This document shows, in pieces, positions 35,928 to 44,423 of a DNA stretch of 64,000 bases. The stretch covers positions 1 to 64,000 of the forward strand of contig NZ_BACU01000289.1 in assembly GCF_000333275.1 (NCBI RefSeq). The letters are read 5' to 3'. The notes beneath the pieces are model-generated. The model was not told the DNA's origin. It saw nothing but the letters and a program-made list of their open reading frames with translations, and made no database searches. The DNA comes from Azospirillum sp. B4. GTDB lineage: Bacteria > Pseudomonadota > Alphaproteobacteria > Azospirillales > Azospirillaceae. A program made the translations under genes and the position numbers. The stretch's first letter is position 1, and each line of letters starts with the position of its first letter.

Positions 35928-37048
35928 CGGCGCCTGCCGTGGCGGCGGCGGATACCCCTCGTCCCCTGACCGACCGGGCGGGCCCGGTGCGGCCGGGGGA
36001 GGATCTGGACGTGGCGGTGGTCGACCGCTGGCTTAAGGAGCTCCGGCCGGGACTGCAGGGCCTGCCGGTGGTGACACAGTATTCCGGTGGCGCATCCAAC
36101 TGGACCTACCGGCTGGCCTATGGCCAGGACGGGGCGGGGGGCGACTTCATCCTGCGTCGCCCGCCGGCTGGCACCAAAGCCAAATCCGCCCATGACATGG
36201 CGCGCGAGTTCCGTGTCCAACAGGCGCTGAAGCCCGTCTTCCCCTGGGTCCCCACCATGGTGGGGCTGTGCCAGGACGAACGGGTCATCGGCGCCGACTT
36301 CTATGTCATGGAACGCGTCGCCGGGATCATTCCCCGGGCCAACCTGCCTCGCGGGCTGGATTTGGGGCCGGACGCCGTGCGCCGCCTGTGCCTGGCCATG
36401 GTGGACAAGCTGGTGGCCCTGCACCGGGTGGATCCGGAGGCCGCCGGCCTGTCGGCCCTGGGCAAGGGCGACGGCTATTGCCGCCGCCAGGTGGAGGGCT
36501 GGTCCGGCCGCTACCAGAAGGCGCGCACGTGGAACGTACCGTCCTTCAACAAGGTGCGGACCTGGCTGGCCGCCAACACCCCGGCCGACGCGGCGGCCTG
36601 CGTCATCCACAACGACTGGCGCTTCGACAACCTGGTGCTGGACGCGGCCGACCCCACCCACGTCATCGGCGTGCTGGACTGGGAGATGGCCACCATCGGC
36701 GACCCGCTGATGGATCTGGGTGGGGCCCTGGCCTATTGGGTGCAGGCGGATGACGACTTCGTCATGCGCTCCATCCGCCGCCAGCCCACCCATCTGCCGG
36801 GCATGCTGACCCGGGATGAGGTGGTGGCGCGCTATCTGGCGGCCATGGGGGACCGGCTGGACGCGAAGGCGGTGGACTGGACCTTTTACGAGGTGTTCGG
36901 CCTGTTCCGCCTGGCCGTCATCGCCCAGCAGATCTATTACCGCTACCACCACCGGCAGACACGCAACCCGGCGTTCAAGCGCTTCTGGCTGTTGGTCACC
37001 TATCTGGAATGGCGCTGCCGCCGCGTCCTGCGCCGGGCCGGGCGCTGA
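35924..37048 (+). CDS. APH-type phosphotransferase (ACAD10/11 N-domain-like, LvaA-like)
   Basis: 374 residues with a protein-kinase-like fold. The ATP-site strand is FILRRPPAGTKAKSAHDMAREF, the catalytic loop is HNDWRFDNL (His229, Asp231) and the metal site is DWEMATIGDP (Asp252). This subfamily is fused to the dehydrogenase in human ACAD10/11 and separate in bacteria. In P. putida LvaA phosphorylates the 4-hydroxyl of 4-hydroxyvaleryl-CoA. Antibiotic resistance is an unlikely role given the operon. Confidence 0.9.
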   Translation: MTAPAVAAADTPRPLTDRAGPVRPGEDLDVAVVDRWLKELRPGLQGLPVVTQYSGGASNWTYRLAYGQDGAGGDFILRRPPAGTKAKSAHDMAREFRVQQALKPVFPWVPTMVGLCQDERVIGADFYVMERVAGIIPRANLPRGLDLGPDAVRRLCLAMVDKLVALHRVDPEAAGLSALGKGDGYCRRQVEGWSGRYQKARTWNVPSFNKVRTWLAANTPADAAACVIHNDWRFDNLVLDAADPTHVIGVLDWEMATIGDPLMDLGGALAYWVQADDDFVMRSIRRQPTHLPGMLTRDEVVARYLAAMGDRLDAKAVDWTFYEVFGLFRLAVIAQQIYYRYHHRQTRNPAFKRFWLLVTYLEWRCRRVLRRAGR

Positions 37049-37052
37049 TCCC

Positions 37053-37772
37053 ATGGTGGCGCTGTACCTTATCCGCCACGGCCAGGCCTCCTTCGGGGCG
37101 GACGACTATGACCGGCTGTCGGCTACCGGCATCGACCAGGCGCGGGTGGTCGGCCGTCAGCTGGGGGCCCGCCTGGGCGGCGGCGACCTTACCGCCGTCA
37201 GCGGCAGTCTGAACCGCCACCGCGACACCGCCGGCGCCTGCCTTGGGGCCATGGGCCGGGACAGCGTGGCCTTGGGCGTGGACCCCGACCTCAACGAATA
37301 TGATCCCACCGACGTCATCGCCTGTTATCGCCCCGACCTGGCGGATGCCGCCGCGCTGCGGGCCGAACTGGCGGCCACGCCCGATCCCCGCCGTACCTAT
37401 CAGATCCTGTTCGCGGAGGCCGTGGCCCGGTGGATGGGCGGCGACCATGACGCCGACTATGCCGAATGCTGGCCGGTGTTCCGCAACCGGGTGCTGGCCG
37501 GCCTGGCCCGGGCGGCCCAGCGGGCGAGCGGCGGAAGCGGCACTGTCCTGATCTTCACCTCCGGCGGGCCCATCATGGTGGCGGTGCAGGCGGTGCTGAG
37601 CCTGGATGACGCCGCCGCCCGCCAACTGCACTGGGGTTTGGTGAACGGCGGCGTGACCAAGCTGCTGGTCCCGTCCCGGGCCGTGGGCCAGGTGGGGCCG
37701 GGGTGGTCGCTGTCCAGCCTGAACGAACAGGCGGGCCTGGACGGGCCGGACGGCCTGCTGACCTATCGCTAG
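37053..37772 (+). CDS. Histidine phosphatase family protein (phosphoglycerate-mutase-like)
   Basis: 239 residues. It begins with the catalytic LIRHGQASFG (phosphorylated His9) and has further conserved arginines in SGSLNRHRDTA. The usual second histidine near the C-terminus is replaced in FTSGGPIM, a pattern I associate with the members linked to acyl-CoA dehydrogenase and APH-type kinase genes. It could hydrolyse a phospho-intermediate made by the kinase or act as a safety valve in the pathway. It starts 4 bp after the kinase gene. Confidence 0.9.
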   Translation: MVALYLIRHGQASFGADDYDRLSATGIDQARVVGRQLGARLGGGDLTAVSGSLNRHRDTAGACLGAMGRDSVALGVDPDLNEYDPTDVIACYRPDLADAAALRAELAATPDPRRTYQILFAEAVARWMGGDHDADYAECWPVFRNRVLAGLARAAQRASGGSGTVLIFTSGGPIMVAVQAVLSLDDAAARQLHWGLVNGGVTKLLVPSRAVGQVGPGWSLSSLNEQAGLDGPDGLLTYR

Positions 37773-37781
37773 GGGATCAAG

Positions 37782-38531
37782 ATGCCGGCCAAAACCATCC
37801 TCATCACCGGCGCCAGCTCCGGCCTGGGCCTGGGCATGGCCCGGGAATTCGCGGCGCGCGGCCGCGACCTGGCGCTGTGCGCCCGCCGCACCGACCGGCT
37901 GGAGGCCCTGCGGGACGAGTTGCTGCGGGCCAACCCCGGCATCCGGGTCGCCATCCGGCCGCTGGACGTCACCGACCATGCCGCAGTGTTCGAAACCTTC
38001 CGTGCTTTCGATACCGAAATGGGTGGTCTGGACCGTATCATCGTTAACGCCGGCATCGGCTCCGGCCGGCGCATCGGCACGGGCCATTTCGCCGACAACC
38101 TGGCCACCGCCCAGACCAACTTCGTGGCGGCCCTGGCGCAGTGCGAGGCGGCGGTGGAATTATTCCGGTCCCGGAACAAGGGCCACCTGGTGGTCATCTC
38201 CTCCATGAGCGCGCTGCGCGGCCTGCCCAAGCACCTGACCGCCTACGCCGCCACCAAGGCCGGGCTGGCCGCCCTGGCGGAGGGCATCCGGGCGGAGCTG
38301 CTGCGCACCCCCATCCGGGTCAGCACCCTGTTCCCCGGCTACATCCGCACTGAACTGAACGCGGGCGCCAAACGCCTGCCCTTCGCCATCCCCGGCGACG
38401 TGGGCAGCCGCCTGCTGGTCCAGGCCATCGAGCGCGAACCGGCCACCGCCTATGTCCCCGCCTGGCCCTGGGCCTTCCTGGCGCCGGTGATGAAGCTGCT
38501 GCCCCTGTCGCTGGTGGCCAAACTGGCTTAA
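37782..38531 (+). CDS. SDR family oxidoreductase
   Basis: 249 residues with the coenzyme motif TGASSGLG (about 9-16), NAG in IVNAGIG, catalytic Ser in ISSMSA and YAATK. The C-terminus is hydrophobic (AWPWAFLAPVMKLLPLSLVAKLA), suggesting membrane contact. It is the last gene of the five-gene operon, 9 bp after the histidine phosphatase. A second SDR in the same operon implies two different oxidation or reduction steps. Sequence alone does not give the substrate. Confidence 0.92.
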   Translation: MPAKTILITGASSGLGLGMAREFAARGRDLALCARRTDRLEALRDELLRANPGIRVAIRPLDVTDHAAVFETFRAFDTEMGGLDRIIVNAGIGSGRRIGTGHFADNLATAQTNFVAALAQCEAAVELFRSRNKGHLVVISSMSALRGLPKHLTAYAATKAGLAALAEGIRAELLRTPIRVSTLFPGYIRTELNAGAKRLPFAIPGDVGSRLLVQAIEREPATAYVPAWPWAFLAPVMKLLPLSLVAKLA

Positions 38532-38583
38532 GCGGGCTTGCGCCGCAACCAGAGGGTGGCCGGGGTCTAGAAGAGGCAGGCGA

Positions 38584-38688
38584 TCAGGCGGCGAGAAGGA
38601 CCAGGGGCAGCCAGGGCAGGGCGATCGCGGCGAGATCCACCAGGACGGCTACGTCGACGTTCCACCGCCAGTATCCCATTTTCTTCAC
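38584..38688 (-). CDS. 34-residue single-span membrane peptide
   Basis: A minus-strand frame starts with GTG at 38688 and runs KKMGYWRWNVDVAVLVDLAA then a hydrophobic Leu/Pro/Ala end. A perfect AGGAGG (38695-38700) precedes it by 6 bases, far better than most starts in this window. It begins 13 bp after the stop of the DUF4349 lipoprotein gene on the same strand, so both are probably one transcript. A basic/aromatic N-terminus and an all-hydrophobic C-terminus indicate a membrane peptide. Function unknown. Confidence 0.6.
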   Translation of the reverse strand: MKKMGYWRWNVDVAVLVDLAAIALPWLPLVLLAA

Positions 38689-38701
38689 CGCGACCCTCCT
38701 A

Positions 38702-39544
38702 TCATCGGGTTCGCCTGCGGCGCCAAATTTTTCGAGCGGCCCAGATCAGCAGGGTCATCACAGGTGCCCAGGGCAGGAGGAACGCGATCACTGAGACCAG
38801 GGAGGCGGCGCCGTCCACCATGCTGCGGCCGAAGCCATGGAAAGCCTGCCACAGCATTTTCAGGTCCAGGTCGGTCTCTGCGGCGCGGCCATCATAGCGG
38901 ATGTTGACCAGTATCGTGTCTGTTTGGGTGCGCAGATAATCGCGGACCGCGGTCAGGCTCTCGATTTCCCCCTGCACATCGGACAATTCCCGTTCGGCCG
39001 TGACCAAGTCCGTAACCTTGACCGTGCCCGCGTTATGCAGCAGGGCCAACAGGCGGTCACGCAGTGCGACTTTGCTTTCCAGGCGTTTGTCCACGTCGAG
39101 CACCGCGACGGTCTTGTCCTCCGTCGTGGTTGAATGGGCGGTGATGACGGCAGGCGGCGACGCCAACTCGGCCACCAACTTCGCCAAGCCCTGCGGTTGG
39201 ATGCGCAGCTTGGTATGGGCCTCCATCCAGCCGCTGTACTCATGGTCCACAGCGCTTTCCATCACCGTGCAGTGCAGCTCGGCACAGATTTTGAGGTGGC
39301 GGCTTTGCAGGCTTTCGACCGCGTCTGACGGTACGCGCAGGGTGTAGGAATGCGTGACTGCCAGGTATCGCGACTGCGCCGATTCCGCCTCCGCCTTTCC
39401 GCCGGAAGGCGTGTCGTCTTCGATTATCTTGGTTTCAATCGCCCCGCGAGGCTCACCCTCCACGACTTTATTGCTCTCTTTGCACCCGACCAACGACATC
39501 AGCGCCATGGCCAATAATACCGGGGTCCATCCAATAAGCCGCAT
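38702..39544 (-). CDS. DUF4349 domain lipoprotein
   Basis: 280 residues. The N-terminus has a lipobox (ALMSLVGC), so lipid attachment at Cys21 is expected. The DUF4349 region (about 60-270) includes SYTLRVPSDAVESLQSRHLKICAE, a coiled-coil segment with TDLVTAERELSDVQGEIESL, and a C-terminal membrane helix (SLVSVIAFLLPWAPVMTLLIWAA) followed by a basic RRRRTR tail. The family resembles the periplasmic part of RsgI/BlaR-type helpers but has no proven role. Five or more Cys and the charged mid-part look native. Confidence 0.88.
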   Translation of the reverse strand: MRLIGWTPVLLAMALMSLVGCKESNKVVEGEPRGAIETKIIEDDTPSGGKAEAESAQSRYLAVTHSYTLRVPSDAVESLQSRHLKICAELHCTVMESAVDHEYSGWMEAHTKLRIQPQGLAKLVAELASPPAVITAHSTTTEDKTVAVLDVDKRLESKVALRDRLLALLHNAGTVKVTDLVTAERELSDVQGEIESLTAVRDYLRTQTDTILVNIRYDGRAAETDLDLKMLWQAFHGFGRSMVDGAASLVSVIAFLLPWAPVMTLLIWAARKIWRRRRTR

Positions 39545-39775
39545 CGCCCCCCAAGCCCCCGTTACTCTCTCGATTAGTTTGAGGGTAATCAGCCCAGCTG
39601 CCGTTTACAATGCGGTAATGCCATGGATTTTCCGGTCATAATCATTCGGCATGTGAGCAAAATCCTGTCCATTTGGTCATGTTTTTCGTTGGTGTGGCTG
39701 GCGGCCATTGACAGGGGCGGGGCGGGCCGCCATCAACGGGACGCGGCACTGTGAGGACGGATCCGGGGGCGGCTG

Positions 39776-41245
39776 GTGGTGAAGGTTAGGACCTGGCTGA
39801 TCATGGCCTTGGCGGCGCTGGTGGGTTTGTCGCTGCCGGGTGCCGGCGCCCAAGCGGCCCAGCCCAGTACGACCGCCCCGTCGGCCGAGGCGCCCTTCCT
39901 GGTCATCAGCGACCTGCACTTCAACCCGCTGGACGACGCCAGCCTGGCGGCCCGGCTGGATGCGGCGCCGGCCAAGGACTGGCCGGCCATCCTGGACGGC
40001 ACCGCCGGCCACCGCCTGTCATCCTTCGGCCGGGACAGCAACTGGTTCGTGCTGCACGCCGCCTTCGCCGGCATGCGCCAGGCCCAGCCGCATCCGGCCT
40101 ATGTGCTGCACACTGGCGACATGCTGGCCCACGACTTCCGCGAGACGTATGAGGCGGCGCTGCCGGCGCGCAAGGGGGATGAGGCCGCCTACCGCGCCTT
40201 CGCCCTGAAGACCGTCACCACGCTGATGGAAACCCTGCGCCACACCTTCCCCGGCGTGCCGGTGCTGACGGCGCTGGGCAACAACGACAGCTATTGCGGC
40301 GACTATGCCGTGGAGCCGAACGGCCTGTTCCTGGACGACACCCTGCCCCTGGTCACCGCCAGCTTCGGCCGGGCCCGGGCCGACCGGGCGGGTGTGGGCC
40401 GGGACTGGCGCCAGGCCGGCAACTACGTCATCCCGCACCCGACGCTGAAGGGCGTGCGCATCCTGTCCTTCGACACGGTGATGCTGACCCGCAAGTACAA
40501 GAACAGCTGCGGCCAGCCGGGCGACACGCCGCAGGACACCACGCTGTCCTGGCTGCACCAGGCGCTGGCCCGGGCCCGGGCCGACGGCGCCAGCGTCTGG
40601 CTGATCACCCACGTGGTGCCCGGCATCGACGGCTTCGCCACCGCCAACGCCTGGGCCAAGGCGGCCAGGGACGCCTCGGCCGCCGGTCAGGCGGCGCCCG
40701 CCTGCACCGCGCCCGTCGAACTGATGGCCCCCGGCATGGAGCCGCGGCTGGAACGGGAGTTGGCGGAGTTCCACGACATCATCAAGGTCATGTTCGCCGG
40801 CCACATCCATATGGACGACCTGCGGCTGATCGGGGCCCCCGGCGCCGGCGTGCCAGTGCTGGTGACGCCAGCCGTCAGTCCGGTCTACCAGCAAAGCCCA
40901 TCGTTCAAGCTGGGCCGGGCCGCGCCCGATGGGTCGGTGGCCAGCCTGACGACCTATTACATGACCAACCTCAGCGACGAGCCCAGCGTGGAGACCGCGC
41001 GCTGGGCGCCGGAATACGACACCGCCCAGGCCTGGGGCGCCAACCGGCTGACTCCCGATACGCTGAGGGGCATCATCGCCCGCATCCGCGACAGCGCGCC
41101 GGCCCGGGCCCAGTACCGCCGCATCTACAGCGTGGCCCGGCCCCAGGCCTCCGCCATGACGCCGGACAACCAGCCGCTGTATCTCTGCGCCCTGGATAAC
41201 GGCCTGGTCGACGCCTACACCCGCTGCGCCTGCCCCGGCCCGTAA
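39776..41245 (+). CDS. Secreted metallophosphoesterase (acid sphingomyelinase-like)
   Basis: 489 residues with a signal peptide (LIMALAALVGLSLPGAGAQA). The calcineurin-like metal-binding motifs occur in order: DLHFN, HTGDMLAHD, GNND, a late HVVPG and GHIHMDD. This is the acid-sphingomyelinase-type phosphodiesterase subfamily. Cysteine pairs near YCGDY, NSCGQP and CACPGP suggest periplasmic disulfides. It probably releases phosphate or a headgroup from an extracellular phosphodiester. The start is a GTG, at 39776 or 39779. The next gene, another phosphatase, begins 15 bp later. Confidence 0.9.
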   Translation: MVKVRTWLIMALAALVGLSLPGAGAQAAQPSTTAPSAEAPFLVISDLHFNPLDDASLAARLDAAPAKDWPAILDGTAGHRLSSFGRDSNWFVLHAAFAGMRQAQPHPAYVLHTGDMLAHDFRETYEAALPARKGDEAAYRAFALKTVTTLMETLRHTFPGVPVLTALGNNDSYCGDYAVEPNGLFLDDTLPLVTASFGRARADRAGVGRDWRQAGNYVIPHPTLKGVRILSFDTVMLTRKYKNSCGQPGDTPQDTTLSWLHQALARARADGASVWLITHVVPGIDGFATANAWAKAARDASAAGQAAPACTAPVELMAPGMEPRLERELAEFHDIIKVMFAGHIHMDDLRLIGAPGAGVPVLVTPAVSPVYQQSPSFKLGRAAPDGSVASLTTYYMTNLSDEPSVETARWAPEYDTAQAWGANRLTPDTLRGIIARIRDSAPARAQYRRIYSVARPQASAMTPDNQPLYLCALDNGLVDAYTRCACPGP

Positions 41246-41260
41246 AGGAACCCCAGCGCC

Positions 41261-41971
41261 ATGATCCGCCGCACCCTGCCCGCCGCCCTTCTGGCCCTGT
41301 CGTTGCTGGCCGGCTGTGCCCACCAGGCGATGGCACCCGCCGCCCCTGTGGACCTGCCCAACCTGGGCGTGGTGAAGGGCCAGCTGGTGGCCTACCACGA
41401 TGGCGGCGCCTATGACCGCGATCTCGCCCGCGTGGCCGGGGAGGCGGCGGCCTGGCTCAAGGCGCGTGTCACCACCCTGCCGGCCGGGGCCCGCCCGGCC
41501 CTGGTGCTGGACATCGACGAGACCTCACTGACCAACTGGCCGCAGCTGAAGGTCAACGACTTCGGCTATATCAAGGCCGGCGGCTGCGACATCCAGGCGG
41601 GACCGTGCAGTTCACCCGCCTGGGAGATGATGGGCCAGGCGGCCGCCATCGTCCCGACCTTGGCGCTTTTCCGCCAGGCGCGCGCCGCCGGTGTGGCCGT
41701 CTTCTTCATCACCGGCCGGCCGGAGGGGGAGCGCGAGGCCACCGCCCGCAACCTGGCGGCGGTGGGGTATGAGGGCTGGGCCGGGCTGGTGCTGAAGGGG
41801 ACGGCCGCCCACGGCCAATCGGCCGCGACATACAAGACGGCGGAGCGGGCGAAAATCGAGGCCCAGGGCTACACCATCATCGCCAATATGGGCGACCAGG
41901 ACAGCGACCTGGCCGGCGGCCATGCGGAGCGCACCTTCAAACTGGCCAACCCCTTCTATTTCATTCCCTAA
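41261..41971 (+). CDS. HAD family acid phosphatase (class B/lipoprotein e(P4)-like)
   Basis: 236 residues with lipobox LSLLAGC (Cys19), so an exported lipoprotein. The HAD nucleophile motif is LVLDIDETSLTNW, motif II is FFITGRPEGER, and the end GDQDSDLAGGHAERTFKLANPFYFIP is characteristic of the HAD IIIB acid phosphatases. It dephosphorylates nucleotides or similar esters outside the cytoplasm. It lies 15 bp after the metallophosphoesterase gene, so the two form a scavenging unit. Confidence 0.93.
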   Translation: MIRRTLPAALLALSLLAGCAHQAMAPAAPVDLPNLGVVKGQLVAYHDGGAYDRDLARVAGEAAAWLKARVTTLPAGARPALVLDIDETSLTNWPQLKVNDFGYIKAGGCDIQAGPCSSPAWEMMGQAAAIVPTLALFRQARAAGVAVFFITGRPEGEREATARNLAAVGYEGWAGLVLKGTAAHGQSAATYKTAERAKIEAQGYTIIANMGDQDSDLAGGHAERTFKLANPFYFIP

Positions 41972-42103
41972 TCGCGCCCCTTGATCGTGCGTGGTCCAGC
42001 GGCAATCTTGCAAATGCCGTGGCCTGCCCGCATCCTCTGCCCAGCCCCGCGCCCAAGCGGGGCCAGGCGGGGCCGGGCGGGGATAGCCTTTTGGGGGGCG
42101 GGG

Positions 42104-43405
42104 ATGAGTGGGGAAATCGACGCGGCCGGTGGCTTGGCGGAAGCCGGCCTGGTCGCCAGGGCCATAGAAACCGAACGGCACCACACGGCCGTCAGCCATG
42201 AGGATGGGCACCATCGCTGCGCCAATTGCGGCGCGCACCTGACGGGCGCCTACTGCCATGCCTGCGGCCAGGCGGGCCACGTCCATCGTTCCATGCTGCA
42301 CATCGTGGAGGAGTTCTTCCACGGCATCCTGCATTTCGACAGCAAGGTGTGGCGGACCTTCCCCATGCTGGCCTTCCGGCCGGGCAGCCTGACGCGCCGC
42401 TATGTCCACGGGCACCGGGTGCGTTACGTGTCGCCGCTGGCGCTGTTCCTGTTTTGCGTCTTCCTCATGTTCTTCGCCTTGTCCTTCATCGACAACCCGA
42501 GCAAGTCGCTCACCGGCGATCCGTTGAAGAACCTGAACCAGGCCTCGGTATCCGAGGGCCGGGTGGAACTGGAGTCCGCCGTCAACGACGCCAAGGCGGA
42601 ACTGGCGGACGCGGAACGAGACTTGTCGGAGGCGCAGCAGGAGGGCGGCGACGTGGCCAAGGCGACCGCCCGCCGCGATAAGCGCGTCCAGCAGCTGAAG
42701 GTGGCGGAGTCCGTCCTGCAGGCCTTCGACACGGCGGCCACCGCCGCGCTGAAGGCGACGGAGAAGGCCTCCCACGACGCCGTGCATCCCGGCCCCACGC
42801 CAGAGACGGCCAAGCCGGATGGTGGCGCGCCGGCGGCGGAGGCCGCCGCCCCGAAGGACGGGAAGAAAACGGAGACGCTGACCCTGCTGGCCGGCGACGG
42901 ATCCGAAGGGGACGAGCCGGAGTGGGCACGGGCGGCCAAGCGCCTGGCGGGGTCGGAGAATTCCATCAACATCGGCAACGCGAAACTGGAGGAGCATATC
43001 CGCCACGCGCTGCGCAATCCGGAGCTGACGCTCTACAAGATGAAGGCGTCGGCCTCCAAGCTGTCCTTCCTGCTGGTGCCGCTGTCGGTGCCCTTCATCT
43101 GGCTGATGTTCATGTTCAAGCGGGGCGTCTACCTCTACGACCACGTGGTCTTCGCCCTGCACTCCCTATCCTTCATGGCCGTGCTGACGGCGGTGGCGGC
43201 CCTGGGCTCCCGCGCCGGTCTGGGCGCGGACATCCTGGGGCTGCTGTTCCTGGTGCCGCCCGTCCATATGTACGCGCACCTCAAGGGCGCTTATCGCCTG
43301 GGAACGTTCGGCACGCTGTGGCGCACCGCCGTGCTGCTGTGGGTGGCCACGCTGGCGCTGACGCTCTACCTGGTCTTCATTATTTCGGTCGGCCTGGTGG
43401 AATGA
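42104..43405 (+). CDS. DUF3667 family membrane protein
   Basis: 433 residues. An N-terminal zinc-ribbon-like motif CANCGAHLTGAYCHACGQ (about 38-55) is followed by VWRTFPMLAFRPGSLTRRYVHGHRVRYVSPLALFLFCVFLMFF, diagnostic of DUF3667. A charged coiled-coil insertion (about 155-300) then precedes four membrane helices. Function unknown. The ATG at 42104 is preceded by a G-rich run. It is the only gene here combining a zinc ribbon and a long coiled coil in one membrane protein. Confidence 0.87.
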   Translation: MSGEIDAAGGLAEAGLVARAIETERHHTAVSHEDGHHRCANCGAHLTGAYCHACGQAGHVHRSMLHIVEEFFHGILHFDSKVWRTFPMLAFRPGSLTRRYVHGHRVRYVSPLALFLFCVFLMFFALSFIDNPSKSLTGDPLKNLNQASVSEGRVELESAVNDAKAELADAERDLSEAQQEGGDVAKATARRDKRVQQLKVAESVLQAFDTAATAALKATEKASHDAVHPGPTPETAKPDGGAPAAEAAAPKDGKKTETLTLLAGDGSEGDEPEWARAAKRLAGSENSINIGNAKLEEHIRHALRNPELTLYKMKASASKLSFLLVPLSVPFIWLMFMFKRGVYLYDHVVFALHSLSFMAVLTAVAALGSRAGLGADILGLLFLVPPVHMYAHLKGAYRLGTFGTLWRTAVLLWVATLALTLYLVFIISVGLVE

Positions 43406-43448
43406 CACCAACGGCATGAGTCTGCATCTCGTGCCGCTGGCATAAGCG

Positions 43449-44423
43449 CTACTCCAGGCTTTCCGTCAGGCTGGCGGCAATGGCGCGGGTGGGGGTGGTG
43501 GCGTCCGGGTTGGCCAGGGTCAGCACCCGCCGGCCCTGCTTGGTGTAGGCCATCGCCGCGCGGATTTGCGGATCGTTGCGGAACAGCGCCATGAATGACC
43601 CGTCGGCATAGGCGCGGTACAGGCCATCCAGCAGCATGTCGGCCAGCCTGTCATTATGCTTGGCCACAAAGAAATAAAGGTAGAAGTCGCGGTAGAACAA
43701 GGCGACGTCGCGAGCCACCGTCACCGGCACGCCCGCCTCCTGCGCCCGCGCCACCTCCTGATCGATGTCCAGGCTGCTGCGGGGCACGGCGTCGGCGGCA
43801 CCGGTCGCCACCGCCGCGTAGAGGTTGGCGCCGGTCTCGCGCACCGTCAGACCAGCGGCCCGCAGCAGATGGGCCTCGGGCCAGCCCTCGCCCTGGGCGA
43901 AGGCCACCCCCGCCAGGGCAGGCGACGCGCCATCCTCCGCCAACTTGGCTTGCGCCGCCTCATCAACCGCCAGCAGGCGATAGCCCATCAACCCCCGGTC
44001 CAGCGGCACGCGCACGGGTTGGAAATGCGCCTCCAACGCCGGGGTGGTGGCCAGCCAGTAGACGTCCACCGTGCCGTTGTCCGGCTGCTGGAGCAGGCGA
44101 AGCACCTGGGCTGTGGGCAGGGTGTGATCGTCGACCTTCAGCACGTAGGGCTGGCCACTCTTGGCCAAGGCCAGCTTCAGCACCTCCAGCACGTAAGCGG
44201 ACGCCGTCCCCTGGTTCAGGGCGTGCACCACCAGGGGGGCGGGGGCCGGCGGGCCGCCGCCGCCCGGCAGGGCCATGCCACCCAGATCAATGGGATCGTC
44301 GCCGGTACCGGCCAGCGCCGGGTTCAGCATCAGGGTGACCATCAGGCTCAAGGCCAGCCGCAGCGCGGACCGGCCCCCGGCGCGCCGCGCCGTAGGGTGA
44401 CTCTGAACATGGCGCAAACACAT
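43449..44423 (-). CDS. Periplasmic substrate-binding-like protein, paralogue of the 17.5-kb gene
   Basis: 324 residues with a signal peptide (ALRLALSLMVTLMLNPALA). The binding-protein pattern is VLEVLKLALAKSGQPYVLKVD, then RVPLDRGLMGYRLLAVDEAAQAKLA, GEGWPEAHLLRAAGLTVRETGANLY and FYLYFFVAKHNDRLADMLLDGLYRAYADGSF. Segment order matches the protein at 17502-18431, so they are distant paralogues. No ABC components are near either. The ATG at 44423 is favoured because GAGGGGGG lies 9 bases before it. It faces away from the chemoreceptor gene. Confidence 0.75.
   Translation of the reverse strand: MCLRHVQSHPTARRAGGRSALRLALSLMVTLMLNPALAGTGDDPIDLGGMALPGGGGPPAPAPLVVHALNQGTASAYVLEVLKLALAKSGQPYVLKVDDHTLPTAQVLRLLQQPDNGTVDVYWLATTPALEAHFQPVRVPLDRGLMGYRLLAVDEAAQAKLAEDGASPALAGVAFAQGEGWPEAHLLRAAGLTVRETGANLYAAVATGAADAVPRSSLDIDQEVARAQEAGVPVTVARDVALFYRDFYLYFFVAKHNDRLADMLLDGLYRAYADGSFMALFRNDPQIRAAMAYTKQGRRVLTLANPDATTPTRAIAASLTESLE

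Noticed and set aside
35924-37048. Aminoglycoside resistance function for the APH-type kinase
   Set aside because: The gene is inside an acyl-CoA operon, and its sequence follows the ACAD10/11 and LvaA group rather than resistance enzymes.
39776-41971. A phosphonate or Pho-regulated cluster
   Set aside because: Only two secreted phosphatase genes are present; no Pho-box direct repeats (CTGTCAT-type) were seen upstream.
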